Under the pieces are notes generated by a model. It saw nothing but the letters and a program-made list of their open reading frames with translations. It searched no databases and had not been told where the DNA came from. A stretch of DNA of 64,000 nt from Megachile rotundata (Eukaryota > Arthropoda > Insecta > Hymenoptera > Megachilidae). A program made the position numbers and the translations under genes. This document shows positions 44,888 to 59,243 of the stretch, piece after piece; positions within the stretch are counted from its first letter, which is position 1; each line of letters opens with the position of its first letter. The stretch covers positions 148,963 through 212,962 of the forward strand of contig NW_027473598.1 of the NCBI RefSeq assembly GCF_050947335.1, in the 5' to 3' direction.

Positions 44888-47800
44888 TAACTCATATTAT
44901 TAGCCATATTATGCTTATATGATCGATAGAACGAGAATTACTATACTTATTACTCTTATTATTATCAATCTAACTCATATTATTAGCCTTATTATGCTTA
45001 TATGATCGATAGAACGACAATTACTGTAGTTATTACTCTTATTATTATCAATCTAACTCATATTATTAGCCATATTATGCTTATATGATCGATAGAACGA
45101 GAATTACTATACTCACTACTCTTAGTATTATCAATCTAACTCATATTATTAGCCATATTATACTTATATTATCGATAGAACGACAATTACTATACTTATT
45201 ACTGTTATTATTATCAATCTAACTCATATTATTAGCCATATTATGCTTATATGATCGATAGAACGAGAATTACTGTACTCACTACTCTTAGTATTATCAA
45301 TCTAACTTATATTATTAGCCATATTATGCTTATATGATCGATAGAACGACAATTACTATACTTATTACTCTTATTATTATGAATCTAACTCATATTATTA
45401 ACCATATTATGCCGATATGATCGATAGAACTACAATTACTATACTCATTACTCTTATTATTATCAATCTAACTCATATTATTAGCCATATTATGCTTATA
45501 TGATGGATAGAACGAGAATTACTGTACTCACTACTCTTAGTGTTATCAATCTAACTCATATTATTAGCCATATTATGCTTATATTATCGATAGAACGACA
45601 ATTACTATACTTATTACTGTTATTATTATCAATCTAACTCATATTATTAGCCATATTATGCTTAAATGATCGATAGAACGACAATTACTATACTTATTAC
45701 TCTTATTATTATCAATCTAACTCGTATTATTAGCCATATTATGCTTACATGATCGATAGAACGACAAATACTATACTTATTACTCTTATTATTATCAATC
45801 TATATCATATTATTAGCCATATTATGCTTATATGATCGATAGAACGACAAATACTATACTCACTACTCTTAGTATTATCAATCTAACTCATATTATTAGC
45901 CATATTATGCTTATATTATCGAAGAACGACAGTTACTATACTTATTACTGTTATTATTATCAATCTAACTCATATTATTAGCCATATTATGCTTATCTGA
46001 TCGATAGAATGAGAATTACTATACTCACTACTCTCAGTATTATCACTCTAACTCATATTATTAGCCTTATTATGCTTATATGATCGATAGAACGACAATT
46101 ACTGTAGTTATTACTGTTATTATTATCAATCTAACTCATATTATTAGCCATATTATGCTTATATGATCGATAGAACGAGAATTACTATACTCACTACTCT
46201 TAGTATTATCAATCTAACTCATATTACTAGCCATATTATGGTTATATTATCGATAGAACGACAATTACTATACTTATTACTGTTATTATTATCAATCTAA
46301 CTCATATTATTAGCCATATTATGCTTAAATGATCGATAGATCTACAATTACTATACCCATTACTCTTATTATTATCAATCTAACTCATATTATTAGCCAT
46401 ATTATGCTTATATGATCGATAGAACGAGAACTACTATACTCACTACTCTTAGTATTATCAATCTAACTCATATTATTAGCCATATTATGCTTATATGATC
46501 GATAGAACGACAATTACTATACTCACTACTCTTAGTATTATCAATCTAACTCATATTATTAGCCATATTATGCTTATATTATCGAAGAACGACAGTTACT
46601 ATACTTATTACTGTTATTATTATCAATCTAACTCATATTATTAGCCATATTATGCTTATATGATCGATAGAATGAGAATTACTATACTCACTACTCTCAG
46701 TATTATCACTCTAACTCATATTATTAGCCTTATTATGCTTATATGATCGATAGAACGACAATTACTGTAGTTATTACTCTTATTATTATCAATCTAACTC
46801 ATATTATTAGCCATATTATGCTTATATTATCGATAGAACGACAATTACTATACTTATTACTGTTATTATTATCAATCTGACTCATATTATTACCCATATT
46901 ATGCTTAAATGATCGATAGAACGACAATTACTATACTTATTACTGTTATTATTATCAATCTAACTCATATTATTAGCCATATTATGCTTAAATGATCGAT
47001 AGATCTACAATTACTATACTCATTACTCTTATTATTATCAATCTAACTCATATTATTAGCCATATTATGCTTATATGATCGATAGAACGAGAATTACTAT
47101 ACTCACTACTCTTAGTATTATCAATCTAACTCATATTATTAGCCATATTATGCTTATATGATCGATAGAACGACAATTACTATACTTATTACTCTTATTA
47201 TTATCAATCTAACTCATATTATTAGCCATATTATGCTTATATGATCGATAGAACGAGAACTACTATACTCCCTACTCTTAGTATTATCAATCTAACTCAT
47301 ATTATTAGCTATATTATGCTTATATTATCGATAGAACGACAATTACTATACTTATTACTGTTATTATTATCAATCTGACTCATATTATTACCCATATTAT
47401 GCTTAAATGATCGATAGAACGACAATTACTATACTTATTGCTGTTATTATTATCAATCTAACTCATATTATTAGCCATATTATGCTTAAATGATCGATAG
47501 AATGAGAATTACTATACTCACTACTCTTAGTATTATCACTCTAACTCATATTATTAGCCTTATTATGCTTATATGATCGATAGAACGACAATTACTATAC
47601 TTATTACTCTTATTACTATCAATCTAACTCATATTATTAGCCATATTATGCTTATATGATCGATAGAACGAGAATTACTATACTCACTACTCTTAGTATT
47701 ATCAATCTAACTCATATTATTAGCCATATTATGGTTATATTATCGATAGAACGACAATTACTATACTTATTACTGTTATTATTATCAATCTAACTCATAT

Positions 47801-48176
47801 TATTAGCCATATTATGCTTAAATGATCGATAGAATGAGAATTACTATACTCACTACTCTTAGTATTATCACTCTAACTCATATTATTAGCCATATTATGC
47901 TTATATGATCGATAGAACGAGAATTACTATACTCACTACTCTTAGTATTATCAATCTAACTCATATTATTAGCCATATTATGCTTATATGATCGATTGAA
48001 CGACAATTACTATACTTATTTCTCTTATTATTATCAATCTAACTCATATTATTAGCCATATTATGCTTATATGATCGATAGAACGAGAACTACTATACTC
48101 ACTACTCTTAGTATTATCACTCTAACTCATATTATTAGCCTTATTATGCTTATATGATCGATAGAACGACAATTAC
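44859..48176 (+). repeat. 3,318-bp tandem unit, copy 2
   Basis: This is a direct continuation of copy 1. Private differences include TAACTTATATT near 45,306. The monomers at its left edge (44,805-44,970) are hybrids, as expected at a duplication junction. Confidence 0.87.
44888..44970 (+). repeat. Hybrid monomer: GAACGAG with CTTATT/CTCTTATTATT
   Basis: Class A up to GAGAATTAC, then class D from CTTATT. The matching place in copy 1 (near 41,600) has GAGAGAACGAC instead. A second exchange or conversion tract beside the junction would explain it. The same hybrid type appears at 51,609-51,691. Confidence 0.78.
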
Positions 48177-48970
48177 TATACTTATTACTCTTATTACTAT
48201 CAATCTAACTCATATTATTAGCCATATTATGCTTATATGATCGATAGAACGAGAATTACTATACTCACTACTCTTAGTATTATCAATCTAACTCATATTA
48301 TTAGCCATATTATGGTTATATTATCGATAGAACGACAATTACTATACTTATTACTGTTATTATTATCAATCTAACTCATATTAATAGCCATATTATGCTT
48401 AAATGATCGATAGAATGAGAATTACAATACTCACTACTCTTAGTATTATCACTCTAACTCATATTATTAGCCATATTATGCTTATATGTTCGAGAGAACG
48501 ACAATTACTATACTTATTACTCTTATTATTATCAATCTAACTCATATTATTAGCCTTATTATGCTTATATGATCGATAGAACGACAATTACTGTAGTTAT
48601 TACTCTTATTACTATCAATCTAACTCATATTATTAGCTATATTATGCTTATATGATCGATAGAACGAGAATTACTATACTCACTACTCTTAGTATTATCA
48701 ATCTAACTCATATTATTAGCCATATTATGGTTATATTATCGATAGAACGACAATTACTATACTTATTACTGTTATTATTATCAATCTAACTCATATTATT
48801 AGCCATATTATGCTTAAATGATCGATAGAATGAGAATTACAATACTCACTACTCTTATTATTATCACTCTAACTCATATTATTAGCCATATTATGCTTAT
48901 ATGATCGAGAGAACGACAATTACTATACTTATTACTCTTATTATTATCAATCTAACTCATATTATTAGCC
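46914..48970 (+). repeat. 2.06-kb duplication, copy 1 (partner 49,487-51,543)
   Basis: The offset is 2,573, exactly 31 monomers (CCCTAC at 47,270/49,843; AGCTATATT with GAACGAG near 48,637/51,210). The copies differ at ATTTCTC against ATTACTC (48,021/50,594) and TATGTTCG against TATGATCG (48,488/51,061). The match ends at AGCCTTATT against AGCCATATT. Confidence 0.86.
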
Positions 48971-49450
48971 TTATTATGCTTATATGATCGATAGAACGAC
49001 AATTACTGTAGTTATTACTCTTATTATTATCAATCTAACTCATATTATTAGCCATATTATGCTTATATGATCGATAGAACGAGAATTACTATACTCACTA
49101 CTCTTAGTATTATCAATCTAACTCATATTATTAGCCATATTATACTTATATTATCGATAGAACGACAATTACTATACTTATTACTGTTATTATTATCAAT
49201 CTAACTCATATTATTAGCCATATTATGCTTATATGATCGATAGAACGAGAATTACTGTACTCACTACTCTTAGTATTATCAATCTAACTCATATTATTAG
49301 CCGTATTATGCTTATATGATCGATAGAACGACAATTACTATACTTATTACTCTTATTATTATGAATCTAACTCATATTATTAACCATATTATGCCGATAT
49401 GATCGATGGAACTACAATTACTATACTCATTACTCTTATTATTATCAATC

Positions 49451-49533
49451 TAACTCATATTATTAGCCATATTATGCTTATATGATGGATAGAACGACAA
49501 TTACTATACTTATTACTGTTATTATTATCAATC
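49451..49533 (+). repeat. Hybrid monomer opening the 2,573-bp duplication
   Basis: It starts with GATGGATAG, which elsewhere precedes GAGAATTAC, but continues GACAATTACTATAC and CTTATTACTGTT. The join falls around GAACGA, at the point where the 2,573-bp match begins. Confidence 0.82.
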
Positions 49534-51543
49534 TAACTCATATTATTAGCCATATTATGCTTAAATGATCGATAGATCTACAATTACTATACTCATTACT
49601 CTTATTATTATCAATCTAACTCATATTATTAGCCATATTATGCTTATATGATCGATAGAACGAGAATTACTATACTCACTACTCTTAGTATTATCAATCT
49701 AACTCATATTATTAGCCATATTATGCTTATATGATCGATAGAACGACAATTACTATACTTATTACTCTTATTATTATCAATCTAACTCATATTATTAGCC
49801 ATATTATGCTTATATGATCGATAGAACGAGAACTACTATACTCCCTACTCTTAGTATTATCAATCTAACTCATATTATTAGCTATATTATGCTTATATTA
49901 TCGATAGAACGACAATTACTATACTTATTACTGTTATTATTATCAATCTGACTCATATTATTACCCATATTATGCTTAAATGATCGATAGAACGACAATT
50001 ACTATACTTATTGCTGTTATTATTATCAATCTAACTCATATTATTAGCCATATTATGCTTAAATGATCGATAGAATGAGAATTACTATACTCACTACTCT
50101 TAGTATTATCACTCTAACTCATATTATTAGCCTTATTATGCTTATATGATCGATAGAACGACAATTACTATACTTATTACTCTTATTACTATCAATCTAA
50201 CTCATATTATTAGCCATATTATGCTTATATGATCGATAGAACGAGAATTACTATACTCACTACTCTTAGTATTATCAATCTAACTCATATTATTAGCCAT
50301 ATTATGGTTATATTATCGATAGAACGACAATTACTATACTTATTACTGTTATTATTATCAATCTAACTCATATTATTAGCCATATTATGCTTAAATGATC
50401 GATAGAATGAGAATTACTATACTCACTACTCTTAGTATTATCACTCTAACTCATATTATTAGCCATATTATGCTTATATGATCGATAGAACGAGAATTAC
50501 TATACTCACTACTCTTAGTATTATCAATCTAACTCATATTATTAGCCATATTATGCTTATATGATCGATTGAACGACAATTACTATACTTATTACTCTTA
50601 TTATTATCAATCTAACTCATATTATTAGCCATATTATGCTTATATGATCGATAGAACGAGAACTACTATACTCACTACTCTTAGTATTATCACTCTAACT
50701 CATATTATTAGCCTTATTATGCTTATATGATCGATAGAACGACAATTACTATACTTATTACTCTTATTACTATCAATCTAACTCATATTATTAGCCATAT
50801 TATGCTTATATGATCGATAGAACGAGAATTACTATACTCACTACTCTTAGTATTATCAATCTAACTCATATTATTAGCCATATTATGGTTATATTATCGA
50901 TAGAACGACAATTACTATACTTATTACTGTTATTATTATCAATCTAACTCATATTAATAGCCATATTATGCTTAAATGATCGATAGAATGAGAATTACAA
51001 TACTCACTACTCTTAGTATTATCACTCTAACTCATATTATTAGCCATATTATGCTTATATGATCGAGAGAACGACAATTACTATACTTATTACTCTTATT
51101 ATTATCAATCTAACTCATATTATTAGCCTTATTATGCTTATATGATCGATAGAACGACAATTACTGTAGTTATTACTCTTATTACTATCAATCTAACTCA
51201 TATTATTAGCTATATTATGCTTATATGATCGATAGAACGAGAATTACTATACTCACTACTCTTAGTATTATCAATCTAACTCATATTATTAGCCATATTA
51301 TGGTTATATTATCGATAGAACGACAATTACTATACTTATTACTGTTATTATTATCAATCTAACTCATATTATTAGCCATATTATGCTTAAATGATCGATA
51401 GAATGAGAATTACAATACTCACTACTCTTATTATTATCACTCTAACTCATATTATTAGCCATATTATGCTTATATGATCGAGAGAACGACAATTACTATA
51501 CTTATTACTCTTATTATTATCAATCTAACTCATATTATTAGCC
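49487..51543 (+). repeat. 2.06-kb duplication, copy 2
   Basis: This is the downstream copy of 46,914-48,970. It has the common forms at the two marker differences listed for copy 1, so those two variants arose in copy 1 or were lost here. Confidence 0.85.
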
Positions 51544-54239
51544 ATATTATGCTTATATTATCGATAGAACGACAATTACTGTAGTTATTACTCTTATTAT
51601 TATCAATCTAACTCATATTATTAGCCATATTATGCTTATATGATCGATAGAACGAGAATTACTATACTTATTACTCTTATTATTATCAATCTAACTCGTA
51701 TTATTAGCCATATTATGCTTATATGATCGATAGAACGAGAACTACTATACTCACTACTCTTAGTATTATCAATCTAACTCATATTATTAGCCATATTATG
51801 CTTATATTATCGATAGAACGACAATTACTATACTTATTACTGTTATTATTATCAATCTGACTCATATTATTACCCATATTATGCTTAAATGATCGATAGA
51901 ATGAGAATTACTATACTCACTACTCTTAGTATTATCACTCTAACTCATATTATTAGCCTTATTATGCTTATATGATCGATAGAACGACAATTACTATACT
52001 TATTACTCTTATTACTATCAATCTAACTCATATTATTAGCCATATTATGCTTATATGATCGATAGAACGAGAATTACTATACTCACTACTCTTAGTATTA
52101 TCAATCTAACTCATATTATTAGCCATATTATGGTTATATTATCAATAGAACGACAATTACTATACTTATTACTGTTATTATTATCAATCTAACTCATATT
52201 ATTAGCCATATTATGCTTAAATGATCGATAGAATGAGAATTACTATACTCACTACTCTTAGTATTATCACTCTAACTCATATTATTAGCCATATTATGCT
52301 TATATGATCGATAGAACGAGAATTACTATACTCACTACTCTTAGTATTATCAATCTAACTCATATTATTAGCCATATTATGCTTATATGATCGATTGAAC
52401 GACAATTACTATACTTATTACTCTTATTATTATCAATCTAACTCATATTATTAGCCATATTATGCTTATATGATCGATAGAACGAGAACTACTATACTCA
52501 CTACTCTTAGTATTATCAATCTAACTCATATTATTAGCTATATTATGCTTATATTATCGATAGAACGACAATTACTATACTTATTACTGTTATTATTATC
52601 AATCTGACTCATGTTATTACCCATATTATGCTTAAATGATCGATAGAACGACAATTACTATACTTATTACTGTTATTATTATCAATCTAACTCATATTAT
52701 TAGCCATATTATGCTTAAATGATCGATAGAATGAGAATTACTATACTCACTACTCTTAGTATTATCACTCTAACTCATATTATTAGCCTTATTATGCTTA
52801 TATGATCGATAGAACGACAATTACTATACTTATTACTCTTATTACTATCAATCTAACTCATATTATTAGCCATATTATGCTTATATGATCGATAGAACGA
52901 GAATTACTATACTCACTACTCTTAGTATTATCAATCTAACTCATATTATTAGCCATATTATGGTTATATTATCGATAGAACGACAATTACTATACTTATT
53001 ACTGTTATTATTATCAATCTAACTCATATTATTAGCCTTATTATGCTTATATGATCGATAGAACGACAATTACTGTAGTTATTACTCTTATTATTATCAA
53101 TCTAACTCATATTATTAGCCATATTATGCTTATATGATCGATAGAACGAGAATTACTATACTCACTACTCTTAGTAGTATCAATCTAACTCATATTACTA
53201 GCCATATTATGGTTATATTATCGATAGAACGACAATTACTATACTTATTACTGTTATTATTATCAATCTAACTCATATTATTAGCCATATTATGCTTAAA
53301 TGATCGATAGATCTACAATTACTATACCCATTACTCTTATTATTATCAATCTAACTCATATTATTAGCCATATTATGCTTATATGATCGATAGAACGAGA
53401 ACTACTATACTCACTACTCTTAGTATTATCAATCTAACTCATATTATTAGCCATATTATGCTTATATTATCGATAGAACGACAATTACTATACTTATTAC
53501 TGTTATTATTATCAATCTGACTCATATTATTACCCATATTATGCTTAAATGATCGATAGAACGACAATTACTATACTTATTACTGTTATAATTATCAATC
53601 TAACTCATATTATTAGCCATATTATGTTTAAATGATCGATAGATCTACAATTACTATACTCATTACTCTTATTAGTATCAATCTGACTCATATTATTAGC
53701 CATATTATGCTTATATGATCGATAGAACGAGAATTACTATACTCACTACTCTTAGTATTATCAATCTAACTCATATTATTAGCCATATTATGCTTATATG
53801 TTCGATAGAACGACAATTACTATACTTATTACTCTTATTATTATCAATCTAACTCATATTATTAGCCATATTATGCTTATATGATCGATAGAATGAGAAT
53901 TACAATACTCACTACTCTCAGTATTATCACTCTAACTCATATTATTAGCCTTATTATGCTTATATGATCGATAGAACGACAATTACTGTAGTTATTACTC
54001 TTATTATTATCAATCTAACTCATATTATTAGCCATATTTTGCTTACATGATCGATAGAACTACAATTACTATACCCATTACTCTTATTATTATCAATCTA
54101 ACTCATATTATTAGCCATATTATGCTTATATGATCGATAGAATGAGAATTACTATACTCACTACTCTTAGTATTATCACTCTAACTCATATTATTAGCCT
54201 TATTATGCTTATATGATCGATAGAACGACAATTACTGTA
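51544..54239 (+). repeat. Mosaic satellite segment
   Basis: No long partner was traced for the whole of this stretch. It mixes classes found elsewhere: a hybrid GAG/CTTATT monomer at 51,609-51,691, a CGTATTATT start at 51,692, a private TATCAATAG at about 52,141, a private CATGTTATT near 52,612, and the TTAGTAGTATC, TATGTTCG and TATTTTGCTTAC markers of the left half. The phase stays at 83 bases throughout. Confidence 0.75.
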
Positions 54240-54264
54240 GTTATTACTGTTATTATTATCAATC
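54182..54264 (+). repeat. Hybrid monomer opening the 3,320-bp-offset duplication
   Basis: It begins as class G (AGCCTTATT, CTGTAGTTATT) but ends CTGTTATTATTATCAATC and is followed by a TGACTC class E monomer, an order normally seen only after class B. The 3,320-bp match starts inside it. Confidence 0.8.
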
Positions 54265-55800
54265 TGACTCATATTATTACCCATATTATGCTTAAATGAT
54301 CGATAGAACGACAATTACTATACTTATTACTGATATTGTTATCAATCTAACTCATATTATTAGCCATATTATGCTTAAATGATCGATAGATCTACAATTA
54401 CTATACTCATTACTCTTATTATTATCAATCTAACTCATATTATTAGCCACATTATGCTTATATGATCGATAGAACGAGAATTACTATACTCACTACTCTT
54501 AGTATTATCAATCTAACTCATATTATTAGCCATATTATGCTTATATTATCGATAGAACGACAATTACTATACTTATTACTGTTATTATTATCAATCTGAC
54601 TCATATTATTACCCATATTATGCTTAAATGATCGATAGAACGACAATTACTATACTTATTACTGTTATAATTATCAATCTAACTCATATTATTAGCCATA
54701 TTATGCTTAAATGATCGATAGAACTACAATTACTATACTCATTACTCTTATTATTATCAATCTAACTCATATTATTAGCCATATTATGCTTATATGATCG
54801 ATAGAATGAGAATTACAATACTCACTACTCTTAGTATTATCACTCTAACTCATATTATTAGCCTTATTATGCTTAAATGATCGATAGATCTACAATTGCT
54901 ACACTCATTACTCTTATTAGTATCAATCTAACTCATATTATTAGCCATATTATGCTTAAATGATCGATAGAATGAGAATTACTATACTCACTACTCTTGG
55001 TATTATCACTCTAACTCATATTATTAGCCATATTATGCTTATATGATCGATAGAACGAGAATTACTATACTCACTACTCTTAGTATTATCAATCTAACTC
55101 ATATTATTAGCCATATTATGCTTATATGATCGATAGAACGACAATTACTATACTTATTACTCTTATTATTATCAATCTAACTCATATTATTAGCCATATT
55201 ATGCTTATATGATCGATAGAACGAGAACTACTATACTCACTACTCTTAGTATTATCAATCTAACTCATATTATTAGCTATATTATGCTTATATTATCGAT
55301 AGAACGACAATTACTATACTTATTACTGTTATTATTATCAATCTGACTCATATTATTACCCATATTATGCTTAAATGATCGATAGAACGACAATTACTAT
55401 ACTTATTACTGTTATTATTATCAATCTAACTCATATTATTAGCCATATTATGCTTAAATGATCGATAGAATGAGAATTACTATACTCACTACTCTTAGTA
55501 TTATCACTCTAACTCATATTATTAGCCTTATTATGCTTATATGATCGATAGAACGACAATTACTATACTTATTACTCTTATTACTATCAATCTAACTCAT
55601 ATTATTAGCCATATTATGCTTATATGATCGATAGAACGAGAATTACTATACTCACTACTCTTAGTATTATCAATCTAACTCATATTATTAGCCATATTAT
55701 GGTTATATTATCGATAGAACGACAATTACTATACTTATTACTGTTATTATTATCAATCTAACTCATATTAATAGCCATATTATGCTTAAATGATCGATAG
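54240..55800 (+). repeat. 1.56-kb duplication, copy 1 (partner 57,560-59,120)
   Basis: The offset is 3,320, exactly 40 monomers. The rare CTTGGTATT variant (54,999/58,319) and CTACACTCATT coincide. Copy 1 has private ATATTGTTATC and AATTGCTAC. Confidence 0.85.
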
Positions 55801-57500
55801 AATGAGAATTACTATACTCACTACTCTTAGTATTATCACTCTAACTCATATTATTAGCCATATTATGCTTATATGATCGAGAGAACGACAATTACTATAC
55901 TTATTACTCTTATTATTATCAATCTAACTCATATTATTAGCCTTATTATGCTTATATGATCGATAGAACGACAATTACTGTAGTTATTACTCTTATTATT
56001 ATCAATCTAACTCATATTATTAGCCATATTATGCTTATATGATCGATAGAACGAGAATTACTATACTCACTACTCTTAGTAGTATCAATCTAACTCATAT
56101 TACTAGCCATATTATGGTTATATTATCGATAGAACGACAATTACTATACTTATTACTGTTATTATTATCAATCTAACTCATATTATTAGCCATATTATGC
56201 TTAAATGATCGATCGATCTACAATTACTATACCCATTACTCTTATTATTATCAATCTAACTCATATTATTAGCCATATTATGCTTATATGATCGATAGAA
56301 CGAGAACTACTATACTCACTACTCTTAGTATTATCAATCTAACTCATATTATTAGCCATATTATGCTTATATTATCGATAGAACGACAATTACTATACTT
56401 ATTACTGTTATTATTATCAATCTGACTCATATTATTACCCATATTATGCTTAAATGATCGATAGAACGACAATTACTATACTTATTACTGATATTATTAT
56501 CAATCTAACTCATATTATTAGCCATATTATGCTTAAATGATCGATAGATCTTCAATTACTATACTCATTACTCTTATTATTATCAATCTAACTCATATTA
56601 TTAGCCACATTATGCTTATATGATCGATAGAACGAGAATTACTATACTCACTACTCTTAGTATTATCAATCTAACTCATATTATTAGCCATATTATGCTT
56701 ATATTATCGATAGAACGACAATTACTATACTTATTACTGTTATTATTATCAATCTGACTCATATTATTACCCATATTATGCTTAAATGATCGATAGAACG
56801 ACAATTACTATACTTAATACTGTTATAATTATCAATCTAACTCATATTATTAGCCATATTATGTTTAAATGATCGATAGATCTACAATTACTATACTCAT
56901 TACTCTTATTATTATCAATCTAACTCATATTATTAGCCATATTTTGCTTACATGATCGATAGAACTACAATTACTATACCCATTACTCTTATTATTATCA
57001 ATCTAACTCATATTATTAGCCATATTATGCTTATATGATCGATAGAATGAGAATTACTATACTCACTACTCTTAGTATTATCACTCTAACTCATATTATT
57101 AGCCTTATTATGCTTATATGATCGATAGAACGACAATTACTGTAGTTATTACTCTTATTATTATCAATCTAACTCATATTATTAGCCATATTATGCTTAT
57201 ATGATCGATAGAACGAGAATTACTATACTCACTACTCTTAGTATTATCAATCTAACTCATATTACTAGCCATATTATGGTTATATTATCGATAGAACGAC
57301 AATTACTATACTTACTACTGTTATTATTATCAATCTAACTCATATTATTAGCCATATTATGCTTAAATGATCGATAGATCTACAATTACTATACCCATTA
57401 CTCTTATTATTATCAATCTAACTCATATTATTAGCCATATTATGCTTATATGATCGATAGAACGAGAACTACTATACACACTACTCTTAGTATTATCAAT
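55801..57500 (+). repeat. Satellite between traced duplications
   Basis: This continuous 83-bp array resembles the left-half order (CTGTAGTT, TTAGTAGTATC, TATGTTTAAATG, TATTTTGCTTAC). One monomer has GATCGATCGATC at 56,207-56,218, a 12-bp perfect palindrome made by an A to C change and seen only once. Private changes include GATCTTCAATT and ACTTAATACTG. Confidence 0.75.
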
Positions 57501-59121
57501 CTAACTCATATTATTAGCCATATTATGCTTATATTATCGATAGAACGACAATTACTATACTTATTACTGTTATTATTATCAATCTGACTCATATTATTAC
57601 CCATATTATGCTTAAATGATCGATAGAACGACAATTACTATACTTATTACTGATATTATTATCAATCTAACTCATATTATTAGCCATATTATGCTTAAAT
57701 GATCGATAGATCTACAATTACTATACTCATTACTCTTATTATTATCAATCTAACTCATATTATTAGCCACATTATGCTTATATGATCGATAGAACGAGAA
57801 TTACTATACTCACTACTCTTAGTATTATCAATCTAACTCATATTATTAGCCATATTATGCTTATATTATCGATAGAACGACAATTACTATACTTATTACT
57901 GTTATTATTATCAATCTGACTCATATTATTACCCATATTATGCTTAAATGATCGATAGAACGACAATTACTATACTTATTACTGTTATAATTATCAATCT
58001 AACTCATATTATTAGCCATATTATGCTTAAATGATCGATAGAACTACAATTACTATACTCATTACTCGTATTATTATCAATCTAACTCATATTATTAGCC
58101 ATATTATGCTTATATGATCGATAGAATGAGAATTACAATACTCACTACTCTTAGTATTATCACTCTAACTCATATTATTAGCCTTATTATGCTTAAATGA
58201 TCGATAGATCTACAATTACTACACTCATTACTCTTATTAGTATCAATCTAACTCATATTATTAGCCATATTATGCTTAAATGATCGATAGAATGAGAATT
58301 ACTATACTCACTACTCTTGGTATTATCACTCTAACTCATATTATTAGCCATATTATGCTTATATGATCGATAGAACGAGAATTACTATACTCACTACTCT
58401 TAGTATTATCAATCTAACTCATATTATTAGCCATATTATGCTTATATGATCGATAGAACGACAATTACTATACTTATTACTCTTATTATTATCAATCTAA
58501 CTCATATTATTAGCCATATTATGCTTATATGATCGATAGAACGAGAACTACTATACTCACTACTCTTAGTATTATCAATCTAACTCATATTATTAGCTAT
58601 ATTATGCTTATATTATCGATAGAACGACAATTACTATACTTATTACTGTTATTATTATCAATCTGACTCATATTATTACCCATATTATGCTTAAATGATC
58701 GATAGAACGACAATTACTATACTTATTACTGTTATTATTATCAATCTAACTCATATTATTAGCCATATTATGCTTAAATGATCGATAGAATGAGAATTAC
58801 TATACTCACTACTCTTAGTATTATCACTCTAACTCATATTATTAGCCTTATTATGCTTATATGATCGACAGAACGACAATTACTATACTTATTACTCTTA
58901 TTACTATCAATCTAACTCATATTATTAGCCATATTATGCTTATATGATCGATAGAACGAGAATTACTATACTCACTACTCTTAGTATTATCAATCTAACT
59001 CATATTATTAGCCATATTATGGTTATATTATCGATAGAACGACAATTACTATACTTATTACTGTTATTATTATCAATCTAACTCATATTAATAGCCATAT
59101 TATGCTTAAATGATCGATAGA
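57501..59121 (+). repeat. 1.62-kb duplication, copy 1 (partner 59,244-60,864)
   Basis: The offset is 1,743, exactly 21 monomers, with CTTGGTATT at 58,319/60,062. Differences include ACTATACTT against ACAATACTT and GATCGACAG against GATCGATAG (58,867). The match ends at GAACTAC against GAATGAG. Confidence 0.84.
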
Positions 59122-59243
59122 ACTACAATTACTATACCCATTACTCTTATTATTATCAATCTAACTCATATTATTAGCCATATTATGCTTATATGATCGA
59201 TAGAATGAGAATTACTATACTCACTACTCTTAGTATTATCACT

